A DNA stretch of 64,000 nucleotides from Saprospiraceae bacterium (lineage in GTDB: Bacteria; Bacteroidota; Bacteroidia; Chitinophagales; Saprospiraceae). Positions 22,478-31,543 of this stretch are shown piece by piece. The DNA is taken from assembly GCA_016715985.1 (NCBI GenBank), contig JADJXD010000001.1, positions 2,914,001 through 2,978,000 of the forward strand. The letters are read 5' to 3'. How positions within the stretch are numbered: the stretch's first letter is position 1; each line of letters opens with the position of its first letter. The notes beneath the pieces are model-generated. The model did not search any database, had not been told where the DNA came from, and saw nothing but the letters and a program-made list of their open reading frames with translations. Both the position numbers and the translations under genes were made by a program.

Positions 22478-23590
22478 TTAGAAATTTATTCCGCTAACAA
22501 AACCAAGATATTGAGCTACTGATAAATGTGATTTTAATAAAATACCACCAAAAGGTCTTACTTTCCATGTGTCATTTCCCAGATAGGTCAATAAGTGCAA
22601 TTTAAAATAAACGGGTGATTTATCAATTCTGATATCCGGATAAGGCAAATATTTCCCTAATTGAAATCTGAAAGCAAATCTGTCGTGTAGCATTTCTCCT
22701 GTCAGATAGAATGAAGTATGGGTAGCTTTTTTAGCAGCAATATTTTCCGGGTCAAAGTCATGATAATAAAATTGAAAAATCGGCTCGTTATATTCATATT
22801 CAAGTCCTGCATGTATCCTGAAAAAAGGAGAAACTTCCCTATAAACACCTGCATTTATAAAATAGCTGGGCAAACGTGGCCCACCAGCCGTGCTTGATTC
22901 AGAAATACCTATACCTCCTGAAACATCACCACCCCATTTTTTGCCTTTTACCGGATCTGGTTTTATATCTTCTTGCTTTTCAGGTGGATCTGATATTTTA
23001 TATAAAAACCCTACTGAAAGACCTGCTATATTCAGACCTGAATTAGGTAATTTAGTTTTTGCATTGGAGAAATGTGTCAGATGAATACCTGCTGATAATG
23101 AGCCATTTGAAAACAAACGTTTTTCTACCAGAAAATTTAATCTCGTAATATTATTCCAATGTGAGCCAATGGCATTATTTAGCGGATTTTCGGTTCTGTC
23201 ATAGATTTTATCCAGATATGCAACACCCACACCCAATTGAAAACTGGCGTTAAAATATCTTTTTCGAGTTATATAGTAATCTATAGAAGGGAATACTCCG
23301 ATTGCCTGGCCTAAAACATTTTTATCACCAAAATCAACATACAAAACATTTGCTCCTATACGAGGTCTGCCGTAATAACTTTCCCATGCATGATTTCCAG
23401 CGGTCTGAAAGAACATATTCATTTCCAATGTTTGGCTAAACGGAGGTACAGTGTATTTGTTTTTTACAGAATGTTTGATAACCTTTGCGTAAGACCAGTT
23501 TATACCTAAATCGATACTTTGACTAATTCCGCCAAAGGTCGTTAAAATAAAAAATAGTGTGATAAAACTACATTTCGGAAGGTATCTCAT
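22478..23590 (-). CDS. PagL-like acyloxyacyl hydrolase (lipid A deacylase family), outer membrane
   Basis: The protein has a signal peptide (MRYLPKCSFITLFFILTTFGGISQ) and an eight-strand-like barrel region whose HLTHFSNAKTK segment (about residues 168-178) matches the catalytic His-x-Ser neighbourhood of PagL lipid A 3-O-deacylases. PagL itself is about 150-170 residues; this protein has 370, with a second beta-rich half after a KQEDIKPDPVKGKKWGG linker near residue 210, as in larger Bacteroidota members annotated as acyloxyacyl hydrolase. It may trim acyl chains from lipid A in the outer membrane; activity is inferred from the motif only. Its first 23 bases overlap the end of the histidine ammonia-lyase gene, which suggests co-transcription. 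Confidence 0.75.
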   Translation of the reverse strand: MRYLPKCSFITLFFILTTFGGISQSIDLGINWSYAKVIKHSVKNKYTVPPFSQTLEMNMFFQTAGNHAWESYYGRPRIGANVLYVDFGDKNVLGQAIGVFPSIDYYITRKRYFNASFQLGVGVAYLDKIYDRTENPLNNAIGSHWNNITRLNFLVEKRLFSNGSLSAGIHLTHFSNAKTKLPNSGLNIAGLSVGFLYKISDPPEKQEDIKPDPVKGKKWGGDVSGGIGISESSTAGGPRLPSYFINAGVYREVSPFFRIHAGLEYEYNEPIFQFYYHDFDPENIAAKKATHTSFYLTGEMLHDRFAFRFQLGKYLPYPDIRIDKSPVYFKLHLLTYLGNDTWKVRPFGGILLKSHLSVAQYLGFVSGINF

Positions 23591-25079
23591 GAATCAGTTT
23601 TTTGATTATTGATTCCGCTTTTACCATATCATCATGCATCAGTCGATCCTGATCTAAAAATGTAATTTCTGCTCTGAGTACTTTTTGCAAAGTTTCCAGT
23701 TCAGTACTGCTTTTGAGAGGTCTTCGAAAATCAAATGCCTGTCCCGCTGTCATCAATTCTATTCCGAGAAGGGAATACAGATTACTCAGAATTTTAAAAC
23801 ACTTTGTAGCGGCATTGGCTGCCATGCTCACGTGATCTTCCTGGCCTTTGCTCGACACGATGGAGTCAATACTGGCCGGTGTGCAGAGCTGTTTGTTTGC
23901 ACTGACGATAGAGGCAGCTGTATATTGCGCTATCATAAAACCGGAATTGAGTCCGGGCTCTGAAATCAAAAACGGCGGCAATCCCCGGTCTCCGTTTATC
24001 AGTTGATAGACCCTTCTTTCTGAAATATTTCCCAGTTCCGCAAGGGCGATCGCCATATAATCCAGAATAAGCGCAAGCGGTTGCGCATGAAAATTTCCTC
24101 CCGATAGAATCATATCTTCCAGATCAAACACATTAGGATTGTCAGTCACAGAATTTATTTCTGTTTTAACAACTTCTGACGCATGTTTTATTGCAGCGTA
24201 AGAAGCACCATGCACCTGAGGAACACATCGGAATGAATAGGGGTCTTGAACACTGACCAATGGTTCATCTCTAAGTTCGCTGTCTTTCAGGTAATTATAT
24301 ATGTAATTTGCGGTTTTAACCTGCCCTTCGTGTGGCCTGATTCGGTGCAAAGACGATATAAAAGGACTTATATCACAGTGGTAGGCTTCCATGGATAATG
24401 CAGCAATTTTATTGGCAAGCAGGAATAGCTTTTCTGACTGAGAGACAATATACGCAGCAAAAGCCAATGAAAATTGAGTCCCATTTAACAATGCCAGTCC
24501 TTCTTTTGCTTTTAAACGGATAGGTTGAATATTTTCTTTTTCAAGTGCAATTTCACTTTCAGTAATCGTGCCTTTGTAATATACATGCCCTTTCCCCAAT
24601 AAAACAAGGCTGAGATGTGCCAATGGAGCGAGATCCCCTGATGCACCCAATGAACCATATTCATAAATGACCGGCGTAATGTTTTTGTTATACAGTGAAA
24701 TTAATTTTTCGATCAATTCAATTCTGACACCCGACACAGCGTAGCAAAGATTTCTGATTTTAAGCAGTAATATCAATCTGCAGATGTGCTCAGGAATTTT
24801 TTCGCCCATCCCACAGGCGTGTGAAAGTACCAGATTTTCCTGCAATTGTTCAAGATCCTGGTCTGAAATTTTTACATTGCATAGTGAACCAAATCCTGTA
24901 TTGATACCATAATGTACATTTTCAGTTGTCAGAATTCTCTTTTCCAGATAAGCTCTGTTGGCATTTACGCGTGAAATGACTGAGTTTTCCAATGCAATAA
25001 AGATATCCGGATTTTCAACCAGATGGATGATTTCTGAAACAGATACATCTTTTTCTACCGATAAAATATATGTTTTCAT
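23568..25079 (-). CDS. hutH: Histidine ammonia-lyase
   Basis: The enzyme deaminates L-histidine to trans-urocanate, the first step of histidine breakdown. The Ala-Ser-Gly triad that self-cyclises to the MIO cofactor is present in GSLGASGDLAPL (residues 146-148). Other family landmarks are YGINTGFGSL (about 57-66), NLVLSHACGMG (about 82-92), VQDPYSFRCVPQVHG and SSKGQEDHVSMA. At 503 residues it is full length. The SHACG segment fits histidine rather than tyrosine lyases. The rest of the usual hut pathway (urocanase, imidazolonepropionase) is not adjacent; instead a PagL-like and a carbonic-anhydrase-like gene follow on the same strand, overlapping by 23 bp and then separated by 10 bp. Confidence 0.93.
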   Translation of the reverse strand: MKTYILSVEKDVSVSEIIHLVENPDIFIALENSVISRVNANRAYLEKRILTTENVHYGINTGFGSLCNVKISDQDLEQLQENLVLSHACGMGEKIPEHICRLILLLKIRNLCYAVSGVRIELIEKLISLYNKNITPVIYEYGSLGASGDLAPLAHLSLVLLGKGHVYYKGTITESEIALEKENIQPIRLKAKEGLALLNGTQFSLAFAAYIVSQSEKLFLLANKIAALSMEAYHCDISPFISSLHRIRPHEGQVKTANYIYNYLKDSELRDEPLVSVQDPYSFRCVPQVHGASYAAIKHASEVVKTEINSVTDNPNVFDLEDMILSGGNFHAQPLALILDYMAIALAELGNISERRVYQLINGDRGLPPFLISEPGLNSGFMIAQYTAASIVSANKQLCTPASIDSIVSSKGQEDHVSMAANAATKCFKILSNLYSLLGIELMTAGQAFDFRRPLKSSTELETLQKVLRAEITFLDQDRLMHDDMVKAESIIKKLIHEIPSEM

Positions 25080-25380
25080 AATGTGACTGATCTGAAAAAT
25101 TGCTCAAAATTAAAATTTTAAAAGCCACAACTGCTAAAATCGCTACACATTTAATATACTTTTCTGTATTTCTACGTTAAACTATCGTTAAATATAGACA
25201 GTTTTAACAATGTTATACTCATTCAAAATGTTGATAAAGAGCGTTGTATGTAAATATTGCACTCTGTTTGTTAGCGTTTTATTTGTAACTTTCAGTTTTT
25301 AGATATAGTCTTAGCATTAGATTTCATAACAAAAAAGAAAATCGTACTTTTGCATTTCGAAAAATTTAAAATATAACATC
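25080..25380. other. Divergent intergenic region between hutH and the skp-like genes
   Basis: This 300-bp AT-rich spacer separates two divergent transcription units. A plus-strand TACTTTTG box at 25345-25352 fits the Bacteroidota -7 consensus TAnnTTTG and lies 28 bp before the first skp-like ATG. A minus-strand TAATTTTG (25105-25112) could serve hutH, but no clear -33 partner is visible for either. No RNA gene or repeat was seen. Confidence 0.5.
25345..25352 (+). promoter_or_regulatory. Putative -7 box (TACTTTTG) for the skp-skp-murI operon
   Basis: An exact match to the Bacteroidota -7 consensus TAnnTTTG lies 28 bp upstream of the start codon at 25381. The -33 TTTG element is not obvious, so this is moderate evidence. 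Confidence 0.5.
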
Positions 25381-25905
25381 ATGAAAATTAAAAATTGGTT
25401 ACCTGCATTTATCTTTATTCTGGCAACTGCAGCATTCAACAATACATCTGCACAAAAAATTATAGTGGTTGACATAAATTCAGTACTCGCTGATCTTCCG
25501 GATTATCAGACGGCACAATCTGAACTGGATAGAGTCGCATCACAATGGAGACAGGAAATTGCACTGGAATTTGACAAAATTAAAAGTATGTACAATAAAT
25601 TTCAGGCAGAACAGGTGCTCCTTAGTGCAGAAGATAAAATAGCCAAAGAAGAAGAGATTGTTAAAAAAGAAGCAGAAGTGAGAGAAATGCAAAAACAGCG
25701 TTTCGGCCCTGAAGGAGATCTTTTCAAGAAAAGACAGGAATTGGTTACTCCGATTCAGGAAAAAGTTTATGCTGCGATAGAAGGATATGCTGCGGACAGA
25801 GGAATTGATATCATATTTGACAAAGGTGGATCAGCAGGATTACTTTTTACAAGTCAGGAATATGATAAAACTGCCGATATCAAAAAGAGATTAAACATTA
25901 AATAA
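25381..25905 (+). CDS. Skp/OmpH-family periplasmic chaperone, first paralogue
   Basis: The protein has an N-terminal signal peptide (MKIKNWLPAFIFILATAAF, cleavage near TSAQ), then IVVDINSVLADLPDYQTAQ, a long charged coiled-coil (about residues 50-115, rich in Glu/Lys/Gln) and a compact end with GIDIIFDKGGS. This is the layout of Skp, which holds unfolded outer-membrane proteins in the periplasm and passes them to the BAM complex. At 174 residues it is normal size. It is followed 86 bp later by a second paralogue and then murI. In many Bacteroidota bamA lies directly before such genes; here it is not present upstream. Confidence 0.88.
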   Translation: MKIKNWLPAFIFILATAAFNNTSAQKIIVVDINSVLADLPDYQTAQSELDRVASQWRQEIALEFDKIKSMYNKFQAEQVLLSAEDKIAKEEEIVKKEAEVREMQKQRFGPEGDLFKKRQELVTPIQEKVYAAIEGYAADRGIDIIFDKGGSAGLLFTSQEYDKTADIKKRLNIK

Positions 25906-25991
25906 TTTTCCAAAGGAAATATTTTGGGTTTATTCTAAGCTTAAACTGACCTAAATATTTCTAATTTACAAACAAAACAAATCCAATATAA

Positions 25992-26501
25992 ATGAACAGA
26001 TTAATAGTCATTATTGCTTTTTTAGCTTTCTCAATGTCTGAGGGAATCGCACAAAAATTTGGTTATATAAATTCTCAGGAGCTCATTTCTCTACTTCCGG
26101 AAGTACAGGAAGCTAATTCTGAAATTGAAGTAATGAAGGGGATGTTTAGCAAGAAAGGACAGGAAATGGTAGCTGTGCTGAGAACTAAATATCAGGACTT
26201 ACAGAAAAAACAGGCATCCGGAGAGATTGCGCCTATGGTCCTGGAAAAAGAAGCAGCGACATTGAAGGCTGAGGAGCAAAAAATAGCCGAGTTTGAGCAA
26301 TCAAGCCAACAAAAAGTAGTTCAAAAAAGTGAAGAATTATACTTACCAATCCAGGAAAAAGTAAATACTGCAATAAAAGAAGTGGCAGCTGAAAACGGAT
26401 TTCTGTATATTTTTGATATGGCATCCGGTATTGTTATCTATGCGGATGAATCTACGAATGTAACAACCCTTGTCAAAACCAAATTGGGCATCAAAATTTA
26501 G
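25992..26501 (+). CDS. Skp/OmpH-family periplasmic chaperone, second paralogue
   Basis: This 169-residue protein repeats the design of its neighbour: signal peptide (MNRLIVIIAFLAFSMSEGIAQ), the family-typical KFGYINSQELISLLPEVQ, a coiled-coil of about 65 residues rich in Lys/Glu/Gln, and an end segment with FLYIFDMASGIVIYAD. It is closer to the canonical Skp N-terminus than the first copy. Its TAG stop overlaps the GTG start of murI (TAGTG), so the two are translationally coupled. Two tandem Skp-like genes are common in this phylum and may have different client ranges; that is inference. Confidence 0.9.
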   Translation: MNRLIVIIAFLAFSMSEGIAQKFGYINSQELISLLPEVQEANSEIEVMKGMFSKKGQEMVAVLRTKYQDLQKKQASGEIAPMVLEKEAATLKAEEQKIAEFEQSSQQKVVQKSEELYLPIQEKVNTAIKEVAAENGFLYIFDMASGIVIYADESTNVTTLVKTKLGIKI

Positions 26502-27313
26502 TGTTTAAGAGTCAAAGTCAACAACAGCCTATCGGAATATTTGATTCAGGTATCGGTGGGCTTACCGTCGCAAATGCAGTACATAAAGCTTTGCCTAACG
26601 AACGTATCATATATTTTGGCGACACGATACACTTACCTTATGGCGATAAGTCGGCTGATGCAATCAGATATTATTCATTGCGCATCAGCAAATTTCTGCT
26701 GGAACAGAATTGCAAAATGATCATTATTGCCTGTAATTCTGCTTCTTCAGCCGCTTACGATTTATTGCTTGACTTTTTTGAAGGGAAGGCATTATTTGTG
26801 AATGTTGTGGATCCTCTTGTCAACGAAGTTATTAAAAATTCATATAAAAAAGTTGGCGTTATAGCTACTAAAGCTACTATAAATTCGTCCATCTACCGGA
26901 ATAAAATAAAAACTTATAATCAGAATATAAAAGTTAATCAATTAGCAACACCCCTTCTTGCACCGATGATAGAAGAGGGATTTTACACTGGCAATATTGC
27001 TCACAGTGTGATCGAAAATTATCTGAATCAACCAGATCTCGAAGATATCGATGTATTGTTACTGGCATGTACACACTATCCTTTGATCAAAAAAGAAATT
27101 AATGCTTTTTATAACGGCAAAGTGGATGTGCTTGACTCGACAGATGTAGTCGTTCAGGAAGTGAAGCGGCTACTACAGGCTGAAGATCTCTTTGCATCAG
27201 AAAAGCAAGGCGAAGACGCTTTTTATGTATCTGATTACACATCTTCATTTGAAGAAACTGCAAAAAACTTTTACGGGGAGGATATAAGACTGGAAGTGAA
27301 ACATATCTGGTGA
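26501..27313 (+). CDS. murI: Glutamate racemase
   Basis: The enzyme interconverts L- and D-glutamate in the cytoplasm to supply D-Glu for peptidoglycan. The N-terminal IGIFDSGIGGLTV motif and both catalytic cysteines are present, in IIACNSASSAA (Cys78) and LLACTHYPLI (Cys190). It is full length at 270 residues. The start is GTG at 26501, overlapping the preceding skp-like stop by one base; no ATG is available near the N-terminal motif. The skp-skp-murI order links envelope chaperones with wall-precursor synthesis. Confidence 0.95.
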   Translation: MFKSQSQQQPIGIFDSGIGGLTVANAVHKALPNERIIYFGDTIHLPYGDKSADAIRYYSLRISKFLLEQNCKMIIIACNSASSAAYDLLLDFFEGKALFVNVVDPLVNEVIKNSYKKVGVIATKATINSSIYRNKIKTYNQNIKVNQLATPLLAPMIEEGFYTGNIAHSVIENYLNQPDLEDIDVLLLACTHYPLIKKEINAFYNGKVDVLDSTDVVVQEVKRLLQAEDLFASEKQGEDAFYVSDYTSSFEETAKNFYGEDIRLEVKHIW

Positions 27314-27338
27314 AAACTTTTGAATGGTTTCCTGACCC

Positions 27339-28214
27339 TCACAAATGCCTCTCAGCATGATAACTACTCCTTACTAAAGGTCCGCTCTCTACAAAATTAA
27401 ATCCACGGGAGAGTCCTGCTTCTTTGTACATCGCAAAAACGTCCGGATGGATATATTCAGCTACTTCGATGTGCATTTTTGTGGGTTGCAGATATTGTCC
27501 GATGGTCAGTACATCGCATCCGTGAGCGACAAGATCATCCATGATATGTAATACTTCATCCTGCGTCTCTCCGAGACCTACCATGATACCAGACTTGGTT
27601 CTTTTTCCGTATTCTTTTGTGCGTTTTATCTGTTCGAGAGATCTGCTGTATTTGGCCTGTGGGCGAACTTTCCTGTACAGACTTTCTACTGTTTCCATAT
27701 TGTGAGACACCACTTCCTGTCCGGCACTGATCATTCTTTCGAGTGCTTCCCAGTTTCCTTTAACATCGGGTATGAGTGTTTCGATAGTCGTCTGTGGGCT
27801 GATTTCTTTTACTTTTGCAATTGTCTGATACCAGATTTCTGCTCCACGATCTTTGAGTTCGTCCCTATTGACAGAAGTGATGACGGCATGTTTGACTTGC
27901 ATGAGAAAGATAGCTTCTGCGACTCTCCTTGGTTCATCATCATCGTATTCATTTGGACGACCTGTCTTGACAGCACAAAAGGAACAGCTTCGGGTACAAA
28001 CATTTCCCAGGATCATAAAAGTAGCGGTTCCGGCTCCCCAACATTCGCCCATATTCGGACAGTTTCCACTTTGACAGATAGTGTGCAGCTTATAGTCATC
28101 CACCAATGTCCGCACTTTTCGATAATCTTCGCCGATAGGTAATTTGACCCTGAGCCAGTCAGGTTTTTTCTTCCGCTCTTCTGATACTACTGTAATGATG
28201 GGTAATTCTACCAC
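27339..28214 (-). CDS. lipA: Lipoyl synthase (radical SAM)
   Basis: LipA inserts two sulfur atoms into octanoyl groups on E2 and GcvH proteins to make lipoyl cofactors. Both iron-sulfur motifs are intact: CX4CX5C (Cys47, Cys52, Cys58 in CQSGNCPNMGEC) for the auxiliary cluster and the radical-SAM CX3CX2C (Cys73, Cys77, Cys80 in CTRSCSFC). The C-terminal RSSYHAE carries the conserved serine that ligates the auxiliary cluster. It is 291 residues, normal. Its product is needed by the 2-oxoglutarate dehydrogenase complex, whose E1 gene lies at 44087-46819. The gene converges with murI, 25 bp apart. Confidence 0.96.
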   Translation of the reverse strand: MVELPIITVVSEERKKKPDWLRVKLPIGEDYRKVRTLVDDYKLHTICQSGNCPNMGECWGAGTATFMILGNVCTRSCSFCAVKTGRPNEYDDDEPRRVAEAIFLMQVKHAVITSVNRDELKDRGAEIWYQTIAKVKEISPQTTIETLIPDVKGNWEALERMISAGQEVVSHNMETVESLYRKVRPQAKYSRSLEQIKRTKEYGKRTKSGIMVGLGETQDEVLHIMDDLVAHGCDVLTIGQYLQPTKMHIEVAEYIHPDVFAMYKEAGLSRGFNFVESGPLVRSSYHAERHL

Positions 28215-28340
28215 CTTTGATTAATTTTTAATTATTAATAAATAATGTAACTATTAGGTAATCTTAACGAGCTTTTTTGTCACGATTTTTGCATCTTGCA
28301 GGCAAAAATAGCGCCAAAAAATGACAATACCATACTTTAA

Positions 28341-28388
28341 ACGACGGGCTTCACCCGTCGTTACCAATATTTTGCCCTTACAGGGCAA
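28341..28388. repeat. Pair of short intergenic hairpins between lipA and a minus-strand gene
   Basis: ACGACGGG-CTTCA-CCCGTCGT (28341-28361) and TTGCCC-TTACA-GGGCAA (28372-28388) are two adjacent perfect hairpins. This composite looks like an intergenic palindromic repeat that I recall from many Bacteroidota genomes; copy number in this genome cannot be judged from one window. Confidence 0.6.
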
Positions 28389-28412
28389 TGACATAAATAA
28401 TTACTATAAACT

Positions 28413-29213
28413 TTAATTACTTCTCTTACCGAACTCAATTGTCGCATAAAAGTTCAAAAAATAGGGTTTATTGCTGATGGTATTGGATTCAACCATCAAA
28501 GGAATTTTTTTTATAAACAAATCTCCCATGATGCCCAATTCCAGTGATTTTGCAAATTCATCATAAGCACCCATCGAAAAAAACACTGCAAGTTTACCCT
28601 GAAGGCCAGGTACAAAACCCAGCTCAGACCATCCTTTTGAAGCAGGTGCACCTCCGAATATACTGTTGTAATCTAAAAATTTGTCTGCATTCGATTCCGT
28701 ATATTTTTCTGATCGGAGCTCAAATTGTGTTCTTCCATCCACTTCCAGATTATATATCAATTCCAAAAAAACCGGTTTCAATAATGCGATGGCAGGTCCT
28801 ATTTCATAATTGTATCCTACTGCAACACCCTTTCGTTTCGCTTTGTCTGTAAGCAGTTTTTTGACACCTTTGCCGGCCCGTAGGACAAAGAGTTGATTTT
28901 GTTTGCCGTATTTAAAGCCCTGTGAAATTTTGTTAAAAGATAAAGGAATATTTCTGTTTTGACTTTGTTCTCTTGGGTCGCACAAATAACCGATTTCAAA
29001 GTGATAATATCCGGTTTTGTAATAGGTCAATATTCTGCCCACGTTGTAAGCTAATGAATAACCATTGGTATGTAGGGTAAATCTGCCAGTTTGCTCTTTT
29101 CTATATACAATGCCTTTCCAGTCAAAGTCAACCTGTTTAGGCTGAAATGATTTTTGTCCGGACAATGGATCAACTATCAGAAGTAATAAGAATAAATAAA
29201 AATATTGTTTCAT
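28413..29213 (-). CDS. Predicted outer-membrane beta-barrel protein of unknown function
   Basis: I do not recognise this 266-residue protein by name. It has a signal peptide (MKQYFYLFLLLLIVDPLSG, cleavage near SGQ) and alternating amphipathic strands with many Tyr/Phe, ending in FLNFYATIEFGKRSN, typical of a small outer-membrane barrel. No catalytic motif is visible. It stands alone on the minus strand, 94 bp from the divergent polysaccharide deacetylase gene, so the two may share a control region. Confidence 0.75.
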   Translation of the reverse strand: MKQYFYLFLLLLIVDPLSGQKSFQPKQVDFDWKGIVYRKEQTGRFTLHTNGYSLAYNVGRILTYYKTGYYHFEIGYLCDPREQSQNRNIPLSFNKISQGFKYGKQNQLFVLRAGKGVKKLLTDKAKRKGVAVGYNYEIGPAIALLKPVFLELIYNLEVDGRTQFELRSEKYTESNADKFLDYNSIFGGAPASKGWSELGFVPGLQGKLAVFFSMGAYDEFAKSLELGIMGDLFIKKIPLMVESNTISNKPYFLNFYATIEFGKRSN

Positions 29214-29307
29214 TAAAGTACTTTTGCCATAGAAAGGCAGTTTTACTGCAATTCCTGTTTCAAATGTATGTCTTTTTTACCAATTCAAAAGCCAAAGTCT
29301 TAAAAAT

Positions 29308-30627
29308 TTGAAAAGTTCAGACATAATTATCGTTGCTGACGGCATTTCTCCAAGACTGGAATATGTGCTGAATTTTATTTTTTCAGAGACTCTGGAATTG
29401 AAATATGACCTGATTCTATTAGAAAATTTATTTGAATCAGATAATAGGCTTACGATATATTATGGTCAAAAGGCATCAGGAAAGTTTAATATTCAGATTC
29501 CTGCTGTAGATCTTTTATATGAAAATGACATAAGAGTATTTGATTTAAAGACAGAAATTCAGAATTCTCTACCGGTTTTGTTTCCTGTATCGGGTAATGA
29601 AAAATTTGATTTCAACCATGATCTTTTTGCTTTGGTGTTTTACTCTCTGACGAGATATGAAGAGTATCTGCCTTTTGAAGGGGATTGTCTGGGTAGGTTT
29701 CCGGCGACAAAAAGTATAGCATATCATGCCGGTTTTTTGAATATTCCACTTGTGGATCATTGGATTCAGAAATTATCAGATTTATTGCCAAAGCATCTGA
29801 CAGGCAGCAATTATCAAAAGAAATACAGACTACTTCCTACCATTGATATCGATCAGGCTTGGGCTTTTAGTTTTAAAGGTGTCAGAAATGCGGGTGGTTT
29901 TTTGAAAGACATATTGAATAGGGATACCGGAAATTTTAAAAAGAGACTGAATGCCATTCGCAATCCTGATAAAGACCCATTTAATACTTATGGAATTCTG
30001 AATGAATTGCATCGCTTTTATGGATACCGTCCGCACTTTTTCTTTCTGATGGCAGAAAAAACAAGCGAGTATGATAAAAATCATGCTCCCCAAAATCCAA
30101 ATTTCAGGAAACTGATTCAATCCATAAACCAAAATTATACTGTCGGCATCCATCCATCGATTCAGTCTTCAAATTCATTACTTCTTCTGAAAAAGGAGAT
30201 TGAATCATTGGGCCGGATTATCGGTTCAGATTTACACGATTCACGTCAGCATTTTATCAAGCTTCATTTTCCGGATACGTATCGTAATTTGATTGAATGT
30301 GGTATAAAGCAGGATTTTTCTATGGGATACCCGGATCATATCGGATACAGGGCATCCACAGGTTATTCTTTTTATTGGTTTGATTTGAAGGCAAACGCAG
30401 CTACTAACCTTCAAATTACACCATTCCAGATCATGGATGTAACTCTTAAAAATTATATGAAGTTAACATCTGAAGAAGCCAAATCTGATATCGGCATCTT
30501 GATTGAAAATGCCAGATCTGTCAATTCTCCGATCACTGCCATCTGGCATAATAGTTCTCTGGATGAAGAAGGGGATTGGTCCGGCTGGGTGGAAGTTTAT
30601 GTTTATCTTTTGTCTCAGGGTTTGTAA
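29308..30627 (+). CDS. Polysaccharide deacetylase family protein (with N-terminal DUF7033-like region)
   Basis: This 439-residue protein has an N-terminal region like that found before deacetylase domains in Bacteroidota (DUF7033-like, about residues 1-160). A NodB-type deacetylase core follows: the metal-binding Asp-x-Asp in LLPTIDIDQAWAF (about 178-190), VGIHPSIQS (about 275) and the later DHIGYRAS segment. Such enzymes remove acetyl groups from cell-surface polysaccharide. There is no signal peptide, so it may act in the cytoplasm or be a variant. The start appears to be TTG at 29308; the next Met codons are well inside the conserved region. Confidence 0.8.
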   Translation: MKSSDIIIVADGISPRLEYVLNFIFSETLELKYDLILLENLFESDNRLTIYYGQKASGKFNIQIPAVDLLYENDIRVFDLKTEIQNSLPVLFPVSGNEKFDFNHDLFALVFYSLTRYEEYLPFEGDCLGRFPATKSIAYHAGFLNIPLVDHWIQKLSDLLPKHLTGSNYQKKYRLLPTIDIDQAWAFSFKGVRNAGGFLKDILNRDTGNFKKRLNAIRNPDKDPFNTYGILNELHRFYGYRPHFFFLMAEKTSEYDKNHAPQNPNFRKLIQSINQNYTVGIHPSIQSSNSLLLLKKEIESLGRIIGSDLHDSRQHFIKLHFPDTYRNLIECGIKQDFSMGYPDHIGYRASTGYSFYWFDLKANAATNLQITPFQIMDVTLKNYMKLTSEEAKSDIGILIENARSVNSPITAIWHNSSLDEEGDWSGWVEVYVYLLSQGL

Positions 30628-30630
30628 AAT

Positions 30631-30757
30631 TTCGATTAGCCCGGAATTCAAAACGGGCCACTTGACTTCAGTCAAGTGAATTAAAAGTATTCACTAAAAA
30701 AGTGAGGTTGACTTTACAAAAATGAAACAATCGAATAAATTCGATTAGCCCGGAATT
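30631..30757. repeat. Two 18-bp direct repeats and two hairpins in an intergenic gap
   Basis: TTCGATTAGCCCGGAATT occurs at 30631-30648 and again at 30740-30757. Between them lie GCCCG...CGGGC (30639-30657) and CTTGACT-TC-AGTCAAG (30661-30676) hairpins. The direct repeats could mark insertion of, or recombination between, small repeat elements. No gene is visible here. Confidence 0.65.
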
Positions 30758-30865
30758 TTCCATAAATTTTAAGAATATTTTCAGACTGCGTTAAACTATT
30801 ACTAAAGCCACATTTGGCAATCTACAAAAAGACCGCTTTTCAAGTTTTTATCAAAATGAAATATC

Positions 30866-31255
30866 ATGATAAGAATTTTATCCTTCGCCTTTATGTTCAC
30901 TTTTTTCCTTGGTTCCTGTACTGAACCGGATGAAGAAATTCTGCCTTTGGTTGGAATATACAGAACCCACATTCTTGGTGTAACCGGACCATTTGATCTT
31001 ATCATCACAACAGACCGGGGTAGCAATATTTTTATCGAAGCACCCTTCGATGGTTTTGAATGGTATATCATCAAAGCTAAGGTACAGAATGCTGATGAGT
31101 CGATCAAAGACATTCAGATAAAGTCTCAGAATCCGGACTGTTGTATGGAAATATCAGGAAAAGGCTTTTATTTAGACAGAAGCATTGAACTGAACTACAC
31201 AGTGATACAAGATGGCAGAAAAAGAAACCTAAAGATAATCGGGACAAAACTATAG
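30866..31255 (+). CDS. Small predicted lipoprotein of unknown function
   Basis: This 129-residue protein begins with a lipoprotein signal (MIRILSFAFMFTFFLGSC) with lipobox LGSC, so Cys18 is the likely lipidated residue, followed by an acidic TEPDEE stretch. The rest is beta-rich and ends in a strand KRNLKIIGTKL. No domain is recognised. It stands alone among repeat elements, with about 240 bp of spacer upstream. Confidence 0.65.
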   Translation: MIRILSFAFMFTFFLGSCTEPDEEILPLVGIYRTHILGVTGPFDLIITTDRGSNIFIEAPFDGFEWYIIKAKVQNADESIKDIQIKSQNPDCCMEISGKGFYLDRSIELNYTVIQDGRKRNLKIIGTKL

Positions 31256-31356
31256 CTATGCAAAAGCCAGGTGGCCATGATTATCAGGTTGGAATCAAAA
31301 TTGTTTGATCGCAGTAAAATCGGATTTTCACGGATGAGATTGGCCCCCTTTTTTTA

Positions 31357-31543
31357 AGAGTATGTTTAAAATTTCACCATTTGGCTACAATTGGCAAATT
31401 TAATTTCATACATCGTTATATTTTTCGCCGTAGTTACCGGCCCGCCTGACTACGGAGTCGGGCAGGCTACGACTGCAAAATATGCCTTGCCTAAAATTAA
31501 ATTTACTCACTTTCGCCTAAACATGAAAATTTAAACATACTCT
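31357..31543. mobile_element. MITE-like element, 187 bp, at the 3' end of mutA
   Basis: Terminal inverted repeats AGAGTATGTTTAAAATTT (31357-31374) and AAATTTAAACATACTCT (31527-31543) bracket a non-coding segment. Inside, further sub-terminal inverted similarity (AAATTTAATTT near 31396, AAAATTAAATTT near 31492) and a GC-rich central hairpin (31441-31467) make the whole unit one long imperfect palindrome. If the ends are read as GAGTATG...CATACTC, TAA flanks both sides (31355-31357 and 31543-31545), a possible 3-bp target duplication. It carries no ORF, as expected of a miniature inverted-repeat element. No second copy was noticed in the window. Confidence 0.65.

Noticed and set aside
27702..28142. 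146-codon open frame antisense to lipA
   Set aside because: It overlaps lipoyl synthase, whose cluster motifs are intact, and its translation has no recognisable domain.
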